NCBI GenBank assembly: GCA_949316235.1
Contig: OX438742.1
Span: 34,726,853-34,790,852 of the forward strand
DNA: 64,000 bases
Direction of reading: 5' to 3'
Origin: Oegoconia quadripuncta
Taxonomy: Eukaryota > Arthropoda > Insecta > Lepidoptera > Autostichidae
Shown here one piece after another: positions 34,294 through 44,800 of the stretch (positions are counted from its first letter, which is position 1; every line of letters begins with the position of its first letter). The position numbers were made by a program, and so were the translations under genes. The notes under the pieces are model-generated. The model was given only the letters and a program-made list of their open reading frames with translations. It did not search any database and was not told where the DNA came from.

Positions 34294-37200
34294 ATGATAC
34301 AAAATGTACAAAGTATAAAAAACAAAGTTCATCTATTAGAGAATATACTTCAGCAGAATCAGTATCAAGCGATATACCTCAGCGAAACATGGCTAACGGA
34401 AGCTCAGCAACCTTATATACAAGTTAACGGATATGACATTGCCACAGCTTTTTGCAGACGGGAACGTAGAGGCGGAGGTGTGGCAACCCTGCTGCGTAAA
34501 AATATAAAGAACAGCATAAGACAGGATATAAATGATCTATCGGTAGAATACATTGTGGAATGTTGTGCTACTGAAGTCAAACCAAAGCTTCTCCTAATTA
34601 ACATATACAGAGCCGACCGAAACATAGAAGTTTTCTTTGATTTTTTGAAGATTTTGCTAGCAAAGATAAAACTAAGTTGTCTCCATATGCACGTTATTAT
34701 TGCTGGTGACTTCAACATATGTGCTATAAAAAATTGTAATAACTATAAGAGACTAGTAAATCAAATGCTAGAATATAACCTTCATCAAATAGTACACAAA
34801 CCCACCAGAGAAACCCCAAATAGTTTAAGTTGTATAGACCTAGTATTCACGAATAATAGAGATTTTGAGGAGGTGGATGTCGAGGACTTAGGGATTTCTG
34901 ACCATAAATCTGTAATATATAAATTCAAACTATATAAACATACGCAACAAAAACCAAATTACACCTACAAAAGAATATATAGTGAACAAAATACCTTAGC
35001 CTTTAAAACAGAACTACAGAAAGTAAACTGGAACCTATTAATATTATCTCATAATGACGTCAACAAAAATTATGATAACTTTGATAATAAGTTGAGAGCT
35101 ATCTTAAATTCTACTATCCCAGAAACCCGACTTAAAATGTCTCATAAAACAAATCGAACATGGTTGACAAAAGGACTTAAAATATCTTGTACACATAAAC
35201 GACTTCTAAAAATTATACTAAATCAAACTCATAATAAAACCATACAGAAATACTTTAAAACTTATTCAAAGATCCAAAAGAAAAGTATAAAAATTGCTAA
35301 AAAAATTGCGTACACAAAAGAAATGAAATCTGCAAAAAACAACATTAAGACTATGTGGAAGATAATCAACAGGGTAACATCAAATGCAAAAATCAAACGC
35401 CATAAAAATATAGAGCTAAAATCAAACCGTACCACTGAAACATGCCCAAAAACAGTAGCTAATAAATTTAATGAATATTTCTCAATGGTAGGAAACAGTC
35501 AAATTGCGCAACCTAACGGCCCGGAACCAACTCTACCGCAGGGCAATTCTACTCTAAACTCCATATTTTTAGAACCAGTGACCGAACGGGAAATATACAA
35601 CATTATCAAAAAACTACCCAATAAGTTTAGCTGTGGTATGGATGGTATTCCCCTTGTATTGATAAAGGCTTGTATAGAAGAATTGACACCCTTACTAACT
35701 TATCTAATAAACCAATCCTATGATCAATGTACTTTCCCCGATAAATTAAAAATGGCAAAGATAAAACCAATCCTAAAAAAGGGCGGTAAAGCTAACGACC
35801 CAAGTCAATATAGGCCCATCGCTTTGCTTCCAGCTCTATCTAAGATATTTGAAAAGACTATGACAAATCGAATAACTAAATTCTTGGAAAAATATAATCT
35901 GTTGGACAAAAATCAATACGGTTTTCGAAAAAAGCGATCAACCACACAGGCTGTATACCAATACGTTCAAGAAATAATGACATACATTAGAGACAAATGC
36001 TATGCAATAGGAATACTACTTGATATGTCAAAAGCATATGATAGGGTGTCGCACAGTATACTGCTTAAAAAGCTCTATGGGATGGGAATCAGAGGGAAAG
36101 CACATAAATGGATGCAATCCTACCTCGCCGACCGAAAGCAATGCGTACAGGTTGACCATCTTGACAACGACTCTGGTGAGTTAAATAATGTTTTTTCAGA
36201 AGTAGTCACAATAAACTGCTCCATCCCACAGGGAAGTGTGATAGGATGCATACTATTTTTAATATACATAAACGATCTACCAAAAATCGCAGTCCCTATG
36301 TGTGTCCTCTTTGCTGACGATATCTCTCTACTATACAGGGCGTCCCAAAGTTATGGGACATGAAGGGGAAGTACCTTAAATATCGTAGATAGTGAATTTT
36401 GCTCAAAGAAGACTTTATGTTATTTTTAAAAGTTAGTAATTCTGCATTCATAGATTTTCTAAAAATTATTTGCTTCGGCTGGGAATCGAACCGACTCAAA
36501 TGTGAAAAAAAAAACACCCTACTTTTATGATGCCAATCGAAAGAATAGCTAAAAAATAATAACTCTGCCTAAGTAACATAGTATTTTAAAAGAAAGGAAC
36601 AACGTGAAATTAATCATTTTAATCAAATAAAAAACATACATGAAACTGCCGTAGTCAATTAAGTAGGTATTTTTTTGTAAATTAATTAATTAAATGCTCA
36701 AAATGTGATCCCTCTTGTTATCATTTCATCTACACGTGCACTTATAATAAGGAAAACTATGTTAGTACCTATTTTATGAAGTGGGTACTTATTTACGAAT
36801 AATCAATGCTATCTTTGGAATGATAATATCGCTACTTTTCGAACGTCGTCGGCAATAAATAACTTTCTTGAAATTTGACTCAATCATTTTATGTTGTTCC
36901 TTTCTTTTAAAATACTATGTTACTTAGGCAGAGTTATTATTTTTTAGCTATTCTTTCGATTGGCATCATAAAAGTAGGGTGTTTTTTTTTTCACATTTAA
37001 GTCGGTTCGATTCCCAGCCGAAGCAAGTAATTTTTAGAAAATCTATGAATGCAGAATTACTAACTTTTAAAAATAACATAAAGTCTTCTTTGAGCAAAAT
37101 TCACTATCTACAATATTTAAGGTACTTCCCCTTCATGTCCCATAACTTTGGGACGCCCTGTATAAATGTATAAACATAGATGATAATTATAAGACTCACA

Positions 37201-37970
37201 TGTCAGAAACATACAATATAATAAAAAAATGGTTACAAGCACATAACCTGGAAGTTAACGATAACAAAACAAAAATAATACAGTTCAAGCCTTATCAAAA
37301 ACAGGAATTAAATTTAAAAGAAATTTCAAACCACTTAAATATAAAAGAAACAACAAATTTCACTTTATTAGGAATAACACTGGACTCGCACTTAAATTGG
37401 AAAAAACACATCGAAAATATAAAAACCAAGCTTTCTCAATTTACATATGCCCTATCAGTACTGAAAGCAAATACTAAACGCGAATGTGCTCTCTCTGCTT
37501 ATTACGCCTATGCGTATGCTTGGCTGCGATATGGAGTGGTACTGTGGGGACACAGCACTGACGCAAATGATCTGTTTGTAGCGCAAAAGAAATGCCTACG
37601 CATCATAAATAACATACACCCCAGGGACACGTGCAGGCCGCATTTCATCCGGGATAATATTTTAACTCTACCATCCATATACATATTAGAGACCGCTATC
37701 TTTGTCAGACAGAACATCCATCTTTTTGATTTTGTTAAAAGTGAACGCCGAAGAAGAAATATTGCCCTTCCAACTGCCCGGCTGGAAATGTTTAGAAACA
37801 GCCCACTATACAGATGCATAGTCATCTATAACAAAATACCTGACTTCTTGAAAACGATTGAAGATGACAAAACATTTAAAAACAAACTAAAATGTTTGTT
37901 AACAAATAAATGTTACTATGAAATCGATAAATTTATGAACGATAAGGAGTTCCAGGCTTCTTCCTCCTAG
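34294..37970 (+). pseudogene. LINE B ORF2 (endonuclease-reverse transcriptase), disrupted by a foldback transposon
   Basis: Two open segments, 34294-36335 and 37163-37970, make up one ORF2 of about 949 residues. The N-terminal APE-type endonuclease shows QNVQS, SETWL, RRGGGVA, NIYRADR, the catalytic GDFN at residues 138-141, and SDHKS. The RT shows KIKPILKKGGKANDPSQYRP, QYGFRKKRSTTQAVYQYVQE, GILLDMSKAYDRVSHS (motif A), SIPQGSVIGCILFLIYINDL (motif B) and LFADDIS (motif C; D675 and D676). The foldback is inserted in the tyrosine codon 681. Without it and one TA, the frame continues as KCINIDDNYKTH. The distal segment has the usual LLGITLDSHLNWKKHIENI, YGVVLWGHSTDANDLF and QKKCLRIINNIHPRDTCRPH, ending CYYEIDKFMNDKEF. 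As it stands, translation ends 28 codons after the insertion point bases, at 36361-36363. Confidence 0.93.
36336..37160. mobile_element. 825-bp foldback (long-TIR) transposon, TA target duplication
   Basis: The element runs from CAGGGCGTCCCAAAGTTATG to its inverse CATAACTTTGGGACGCCCTG, flanked by TA at 36334-36335 and 37161-37162. The arms of about 270 bp (36336-36605 and 36892-37160) are nearly perfect inverses and enclose a 286-bp unique centre without coding potential. The TA duplication and CAGGG...CCCTG ends place it in the Tc1/mariner sphere. The second foldback (46021) has the same CAGGGNGTCC ends but unrelated arms. It must have been mobilised in trans. Confidence 0.93.
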
Positions 37971-38510
37971 AAAAATGTAACAAATATTAAATCTTCTAAA
38001 ATAAAAAAGCCAATTTAAATGATTAGGTAACAATGACATGATATATAAAGAACTTAATAGTAATAGATTATGTAATTATAAAATAATCATTAATTTAATA
38101 ATAATAAATACTCCATAATTAAAATAAAAAACAATCACATATTGACAATAATAAATAATTAAATAATAACAATTCAATTCATTCATTTACTAACGGAAAA
38201 CATAAATATCTAAAATATATAAACTGTAATTCTTATAGTAATAATCTGATAACTCGCACATAATATAGCATATAAATTATCTCACATGTACTTAATTACT
38301 GTTGTTGGTTCTTTAAAAAGGGAAATATATAAAATAAATAAATTGTGAGATTACACAAAAATTGCATAGTAGGTAAACAAATTAGACAGGACGTCCTCTG
38401 ACCGCTGCTTCACCCTGACAGGGTATGTGCATGAGTACTATACTATAATTACCTGTTATTAGCATAAGTATTGTGTACATGTTGCAGTTACAATAAATAA
38501 ATAAATAAAT
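37971..38510 (+). other. LINE B 3' UTR
   Basis: AT-rich trailer after the ORF2 stop, ending ACAATAAATAAATAAATAAAT next to the target duplication. It includes a short GC-richer tract, GACAGGACGTCCTCTGACCG, near 38385-38420. The reverse-strand reading into element A at 38382-38520 is not coding. Confidence 0.7.
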
Positions 38511-38520
38511 AAAAATTTTT

Positions 38521-39623
38521 GAATAATTCCTAACATAGCTAACAAAGGTATCATTTTTATTATATGATTTTTCGGCATAAAGTTCATATAATCTATTTCT
38601 GCTTTTGTGAATTCCTGCTGTCGCCCAATCACTGAACATTAGCGACTCGCTGACTTTTATTGTTTTTGACTTAAAAACTTTTTCATATTGATCTTTAGTT
38701 AAATCAAATACAGTGTTATACAATTTATTGGGATCATCATTATAAGTCAAATAAGGCACTTTTGCTATTATATTATTTCGAAATAATTTTAGCCGACTTT
38801 CGTTAACAGGCACACACTTAATTATTTTTTTCAACCTTCTTTCAGCAATCTCAAAAATAGTTAATTGACCGGAGTGGTCTGACTGTAATTTGTTAACAAT
38901 AGATTTATAAACAGGTTTAATGTTCGCAAAAATATTATCAAGACAGGTTGCACAAGTTGCTGTTGTCCTGGTTGGTTCAAGAAAAACATTAACTAAGTTG
39001 TGACAAAGAAAAAATGATTGGAATCTTCTAGTCAAAGGAGTGTCTTGCAGTATATTGATATTAAAATCGCCACAAATTAAAATGTACTTATTGGTATTAC
39101 CAATTTTATACAGCGCTTCATCTAAACATATTTCAAACTGGTCATATGAGGAAGCTGGGGGTCTGTATACGCTCATTACAATAAGTCGCTCAAGTTCTAT
39201 ACAAGATATTTCAATAGTACGTTCAACAGATAGACTCACAATATCATTACGTTCTTTAAATTTCAAATCTTTTCTAATAAGTATTAAGGAGCCTCCGCGT
39301 ATGGCGTTTTTTCTGCTGAACGAACTTACGACCTGGTGACCACTAAAATTAAATAAGAGTTCATAGGTCTTTAACCAGTGTTCAGTAAGACACATAATAT
39401 CAATTTTAAAATTATTCATAAATAATTCGATTGTTAGATCTTTGCCCAAAATGCCCTGAATATTCTGATGAAATACTTTTAGATTATATTTATTGTTCAA
39501 TTTACATATTTTTGTGGGCTGGCTATTAATAGTTTTATAATTCTTAATTAATTTTAATAAGGTGCCAGAGTTAATCGTAAGTAAACCAATAACTATAGGA
39601 CCGATTCGGTTCTGGCACTTCAC
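38521..39623 (-). CDS. LINE A ORF2, endonuclease part
   Basis: This 5' half of ORF2 encodes an APE-type endonuclease. Motifs are FHQNIQGI, CLTEHWLK (with the catalytic glutamate), IRGGSLILIRK, SVYRPPASSYDQF, LICGDFNINIL, CLDNIFANI and SDHSG. A linker follows (SESLMFSDWATAGIHKSRNR) and ends SYVRNYSKIF, which joins to KRVCTEAKS of the RT half at 32263. The residues after SKIF in the present reading come from LINE B 3' UTR. The ATG at 39621 lies inside the 68-bp stretch that is repeated in inverted orientation at 39881-39949, so the true start could be this ATG or could have been lost by 5' truncation. The enzyme nicks target DNA for target-primed reverse transcription. Confidence 0.9.
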
Positions 39624-39949
39624 CGGCCGCTGCTGCGGTATACGTGTGTAAAAGTGACAAACCTATTGATGTCGTTCGACATTGAAATGTCGAATGCGCG
39701 AGAATCAGGGCCCTGGACCCCTATTCTCGCACACTCGACATTTGCCTATCGATAGACATTAGCATGTCTATCTCTTTCACACTTATGTACGTGTGTAAAA
39801 GTGACAAACCTATTGATGTCGTTCGACATTGAAATCTCGAGTATGTGAGAATCAGGCTCCTGAGCGAGCGAAGCGAGCGTGCCGCAGCAGCGGCCGGTGA
39901 AGTGCCAGAACCGAATCGGTCCTATAGTTATTGGTTTACTTACGATTAA
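39570..39949. repeat. 68-bp perfect inverted repeat bracketing MITE sequences
   Basis: The LINE A 5' end (39570-39637; contains GGACCGATTCGGTTCTGGCA and CACCGGCCGCTGCTGCGG) is repeated in inverse at 39881-39949 on the plus strand. Between them lie the right half of MITE unit 2 (39639-39712) and the full MITE unit 3 (39713-39859). A diverged relative (CCAGAAACGAATCGGTCCTA) lies at 29926-29965 on the far side of the array. Confidence 0.88.
39713..39859 (+). repeat. MITE unit 3 of the 147-bp array
   Basis: It starts CTGGACCCCTATTCTCGCAC like units 1 and 2 and ends GAGAATCAGGCTC. Together with 29980-30202 it shows that three tandem units existed before LINE A arrived. Confidence 0.88.
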
Positions 39950-40500
39950 AACTGCGGTATAAACTCCCAGGCCATAAACATATGTTTAGGGATAAAAGCG
40001 TTACGACAAAAAACAGTAGGAGTTTAAATATATTTACATTAATGATATTATTAATTACAATTTTCGGAAACATGAGTGTTATTAACATCGCCGGTAGCAC
40101 TACAAATAGTATGAATGAAAAGTTTAGGATGAAAAATTTTAGGAAGAGTGATCATTCGGATTACAAATCATTAGGAAGAACAATTTCGGGTAAAGAAGTT
40201 TGGAGCGACTCTTCATATTTGGGACATGATCATTAGGCCTCATTGAAGCAATGGTGGTAAACTGTTTCAAGAACTGGTTTTACTTAAGTCTCAATTAAAA
40301 CCTTAAATATATAATATTATGTTGTATCACGTTTGTGCGATCAATGTGATTTATTATCTACAAAACGTATTCAAAAGATACGTATCAATTATATCTAGTA
40401 TTTCAGATACCCTTTCAGAAATTTATTTGCATCTGGTATGGCTCAAGCCTGTAACGCCATTGATGTTTATTCAACCTATGTTTGAACACTGTGTTGGTGA
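39931..40500. other. Segment right of the nest; open frame of unknown status
   Basis: A 101-residue frame (39931-40236) starts in the 68-bp repeat and contains a hydrophobic stretch, NIFTLMILLITIFGNMSV. The subsegment TTTAGGATGAAAAATTTTAG (40121) recurs inverted near 29708-29740, so the area is probably repeat-derived. No function is claimed. Confidence 0.35.
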
Positions 40501-40509
40501 TATTTAGAT

Positions 40510-40900
40510 GAACGTTCGAGCGCGATATTGTCAAAAATAACGAAATGATTTCCGGCAACGTTTCCGCAACAAATTAGTAAATACTTCAATTCAGAAAGGA
40601 AACAACCTCAGACTAACAAGAAACAACATTTAGTAAATCGTGTTGGAGATGTAGTATTAATCCAAACGAACAAACAAACGCGTTAATTGGCCCTTAGGGT
40701 TGATCGTTGAAGTATTTGCGGGTGCAGATGGTCTCGAAAGGGTAGCCAAAGTGCGCATCAAGAGCGGGTTTAAAATTAGACATTTTCAAAGATTGTTAGC
40801 TGTGGAGATAGGTATATCATGACGTTTTGGAAAATGACAGGTTGACAGAAGACGTAGGCAAATTGACAGTCGACGACGGACCTGACGCTGCAACAGCGAC
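40510..40900 (+). mobile_element. Degenerate BEL/Pao-like LTR-retrotransposon integrase C-terminus
   Basis: In one frame NRVGDVVLIQTNKQTR, and after a single frameshift WPLGLIVEVFAGADGLERVA and KVRIKSGFKIRHFQRL, match in order the GDVVL...WPLGRVxEVxPGxDGxVRVAxVRT...RPxxxL pattern of BEL/Pao integrase ends. Stops follow from about 40830. No LTRs, protease or RT are seen, so it is an isolated relic. Confidence 0.6.
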
Positions 40901-41831
40901 GATTGAGCCTCAATGTAAAAATATCTGTAGTACACAACGCAAAGGACGCGTGCGAAGTGTGCTGGGCCGGGGCATATCGATGATTTCATGATGAAATTTT
41001 AGGGTTCCGTAATTAAAAGCTTTAACCTCCCGATTACTTGCGGACTGTGACGGTTTTTTCTCTGTCATTCCTAATACAATAACATTGTTGTTCTAGATAC
41101 GCAACATGACTGGAAATACCGGCTCTTAGCTCAAACACTTGCCTCTTCAAACACCAGTTTTTGGCAGAATTACTACAAAGTAATGACAACCCATTAAATA
41201 AAAAAGTGATGTGAAGAAACATGTGTTGTCACAATTTTTCCTTCTAGTTGAAGCTTTCCGTAAAAAAATTGGTTTAAATGACATAAAGTGCCTCTAATTA
41301 TTGTTTCAGCCACAATGGTGTCGATTTGGATGTACACCAACTAAACTAAAAGCAGTTTTAAAGTAGTACTGTCTCTTTCTCCCTGGAACAGTACGATGCG
41401 ACAGCACCACTCCATAACTGGTTTTGTACGGAATCATGTACATCCGAATCGACACCAATTACACATTTTTTTTAATCATAGACTATGGAGAAAGGCAGCA
41501 AAATTATTCAGCCAGCCAGCTAAATGTCACTTATAAATTATCTTTCTTTCTTGTCTTTCTTCCAAGTAAAAATTACTTATTTTTACCGATTACACAGTGC
41601 AGTGGCCTGCCTGCTATCTACCTACAGGCTCTAATGAGTGATAATGATGTGAAGTATCTGACCAAATTGTGCAGTGCGATCGTAGCGTTTTTCGTATCGT
41701 GTGTGTTTACCTTTAAGTCGCAATGACAGCTGGCTGCTGAAAGAAGTACTATTTCATTATCATTTAGTTTTGTTTCTGAAGTTGTAGGTGAAGGTGTACT
41801 GAAACTCTATCGGAAGAAAGCAAAAGTAAGG

Positions 41832-44800
41832 ATGCCTAAAAAACTGAAAGTAGTTGTAAAATCTCTATATTCACACGAGATTCGCAAAGACGTGAGTTTA
41901 GATAATTTGAAGTCTCTAAAACTTGAAGATGCTTGGCCTTTTATAAGAGATGAAATTGAAATCGAAATTGGTAGCAGTGAGTTAGTGTGCATTCCGCATA
42001 TAACTGAAGCCAATTTGTATAAAGTATCGTCACTCTTCGTCCAAAACGAGAAAGAATCTAATGGTAAAATGTTTACTCCACTTGGTAAACTGAAAAAAAA
42101 CATAAACAAGGTGAAATCTAATGCTGACTATGTGAAATGGTTGGAAGACGACAATTTCCAAGACGCTGATTTCAAGTTTCCACATGAGAGTGTAAAGGTA
42201 ACAGAATTTTTATAGCTAGGTAACTATGGCAAATTTCCTTGACCTTGACCTGTCCTCTTGATACTTGGAAACTGCAGTAAAATCCAATATTTCATGTAAT
42301 TTCTTTATTAACAAAAATAAATGTTGTTGGTCAACTCATTTACTCCAATACAGTGAAATGAGTGAAACCATGTAGAGATATGAATGATATGAACATGGCT
42401 AAAACTGTTGTATGGCAACTAATCTCCTTATGATCAGCCAGCTCCTAGTATTGTAACTCTAGGGTTTAACACTCTTATCTTTCTTGCGTCGCGCAAGTAC
42501 CGGACACATCTCTCAACGATTCGGCCCATATAACCAAAATGGTTGATAGGGCCATGGGAAGGTGGTGGGTTTGTATCTTAACAGTTGTTTAAGAGGGTTT
42601 ATTCTTTCCAGTAGGACCCTCATTAGATAAATTAAGACTTGTACTCCAAAAGTTTAAAAGCTATATAATAACTATTACTGTACACCTAAAAAACATTACC
42701 CTCCTTCTTTGGGCAGTTGGGTAATAAAGCTATTATGGTTATTTTCGAGAATTTCAAATGATTTACTTCTGCAGGTAAATAGGTAAAATGTGAATTGGTA
42801 GGTGTCCTATTCAAGTAAATTTTAATATCTTTCCAGCAAATCGAGAGACAAAGTAATCAAATAAAAAGCAATGCCGTTACTATGCAATTAAAAGAGAAGA
42901 ATGAATGATGCTTGGACTGACGTAACAGAATAACTAATTAATTATACCCATGTAAACTGTGCTTTAGCGTTTTACCTAAGTATTAAAGAAACCTGTGCCC
43001 CAACAGTGGGGGCACGCAGGGGTTTTTATGATAGTTAAACTTCCAATCCCTGAAATAGTTGTGTAATCTTTATCTATGTAATATGCTTGTTTAATATCCC
43101 TATTCTGTTTCACTTATCATAATAACTTTAAATTTTTTGCTTAAGTGCTACTGCGACTTTTGTATTTACTTAAGCAAAGGAATCATATTATTGGTCACAA
43201 AAATAAAGATTAAAAGCAGTAAATATATTAATGTTATATATTTATTTATTGTTTTTATACTTGTTTATGGCATAGACTAAGTCAATAGAGATTGAATCAA
43301 AAAGTTAACAGCGAACAAAGAAATTAAATAAAGTAGGTTGAAATTCATGACCTGTATGTTGGCATACCACTGGGGCTTGAATGAATTAGGCGTGTCAATC
43401 ATACGCCTGCATTCCAGTCATGGAATTAGGGGTTAAACTAATCAATGTTAAATTATGTCCATAAGTAAGTACTTACCTATGTTAAATCAAATAGAGGGAT
43501 TAATTGAGAATTTACATCCCTGTATTTATTATATAATCATGCCAAGGGAGAGGCATTGTTCAGCAGTGGGCTTTTATATCAAGAAGAGTAATTGGTGTAG
43601 GGGGTAGTGACCCCGTCTGAGAAACCAGTTGATGGTCTTGCGAGGGGTAAATGTTTGTATGATGATTACGAACATTTATGCCTGACTTAAGCATGTGTAT
43701 ATAAATATTTATGTATGTTTATCCATTATCTAATATCCATAGTACAAGCTTTGCTTAATTTGGAACTTTTCGTGTAAGTGTCCGAAATATTTATTTATTA
43801 GTATTATTTATAGACTGTTGACAATGATTATTGTTTCAATTATTTATCAATGTTGTTTCCTTACATGAGTAGACACAATAGAAATGCTATGAAGTAGATA
43901 GCTAGCATGATATGTGCCTACCTACTTGTAAATTATGTTAAGGCCCTATTATCTACAGTCTAAAGAATTGTGTACATCTGAATTACAAATTATGTTTCCA
44001 CAAAAGAAATTTCTATCATTTGGCTTGTTAGGTTCAGACTGAAACATATGTGTAGACTACCCTTATTCTTCTAATATTTTATGTCTTTATCGTTTATTAC
44101 GGCATTTTCAAATAGCAACATTTGAAGTGCCTGTGACCAAACAGAAAGCTAATGAAAGAAAGTATATCGACACGAATTGCAATTCACTATAACGATTCTA
44201 CTAATGAAAGAGTCCGTGGAACTACTTTAATGTGTAGTAGTAAAATTTCACCTCTCCCCGTGTTTATTTGGTGTAGCGGTTACATACGCCCAGATAGTCT
44301 GATAGGGTGAGGGATCCGAATCCCCTACATGAAGTTCTTTTTTCCATTTCTATTCTTATTGGTCTTGGAATCTCTTGGCTCCGGAATTACTAAGCAATAG
44401 AAAACTTTGTCACAAAATAATGTGAATTCGAGTACAGGTGCGCTTCTGAGGTGAGCGGGGGAACCGCATCCTCTCAAAACTAATTGCAACTGTGTGTGTG
44501 CAAATCTTATGGCCTATAAAAAACAGCCCGAATACTTAGCCCAATGGAATACCTCAGCCTTCAAGACAGTACATTGATTCTTTTTTAGAGAAACGTAGAG
44601 TATAGCATAATGTGGGGTAAAATTTAGGCTAAATGCTTATTGTTCAGGTAGACTAACAGTTGCTGTGACTGATAGATAACTCGCATTAAAGTAGCGAGAT
44701 CGAATCCTCCTAGAACTATATGAAGAAATTCTTTTGAAAAAGTTAATTGATTGACATAGTCTGTAATACTTATAATCGTGTAAATTAATACACGTGAAGT

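Larger units (their letters stand above)
32274..38510 (+). mobile_element. LINE element B (ORF1 + ORF2), near full length, inserted in LINE A
   Basis: A plus-strand element with 5' UTR (32274-32915), ORF1 (32916-34283), ORF2 (34294-37970, interrupted) and a 3' UTR ending in (AATA)n at 38493-38510. It is flanked by a 10-bp target duplication AAAAATTTTT at 32264-32273 and 38511-38520. LINE A reads through this point in frame (SKIF then KRVC) once one copy is removed. The target lies inside AAACGCGTTT sequence, and another AAACGCGTTT occurs at the element's 5' start. Except for the 825-bp foldback at 36336, both ORFs are open. RT wording suggests the Jockey/CR1 assemblage, and ORF1 with a PHD-like finger fits that group. 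Confidence 0.9.
30203..39638 (-). mobile_element. LINE element A (Jockey/CR1-like), split by LINE element B
   Basis: This is a minus-strand non-LTR retrotransposon. Its 3' end at 30203 carries a TTTTGAT-rich tail and its 5' end abuts the right half of MITE unit 2 at about 39639, with TATA at both borders. Endonuclease (38521-39623) and RT (30413-32273) are now 6.2 kb apart because element B (32274-38510) sits between them. Joining them with one copy of AAAAATTTTT yields a single open frame of about 987 codons with no stop. No ORF1 is present, so it is either 5'-truncated or a type without one. Its 3' tail also occurs at 25402-25540. Confidence 0.88.
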
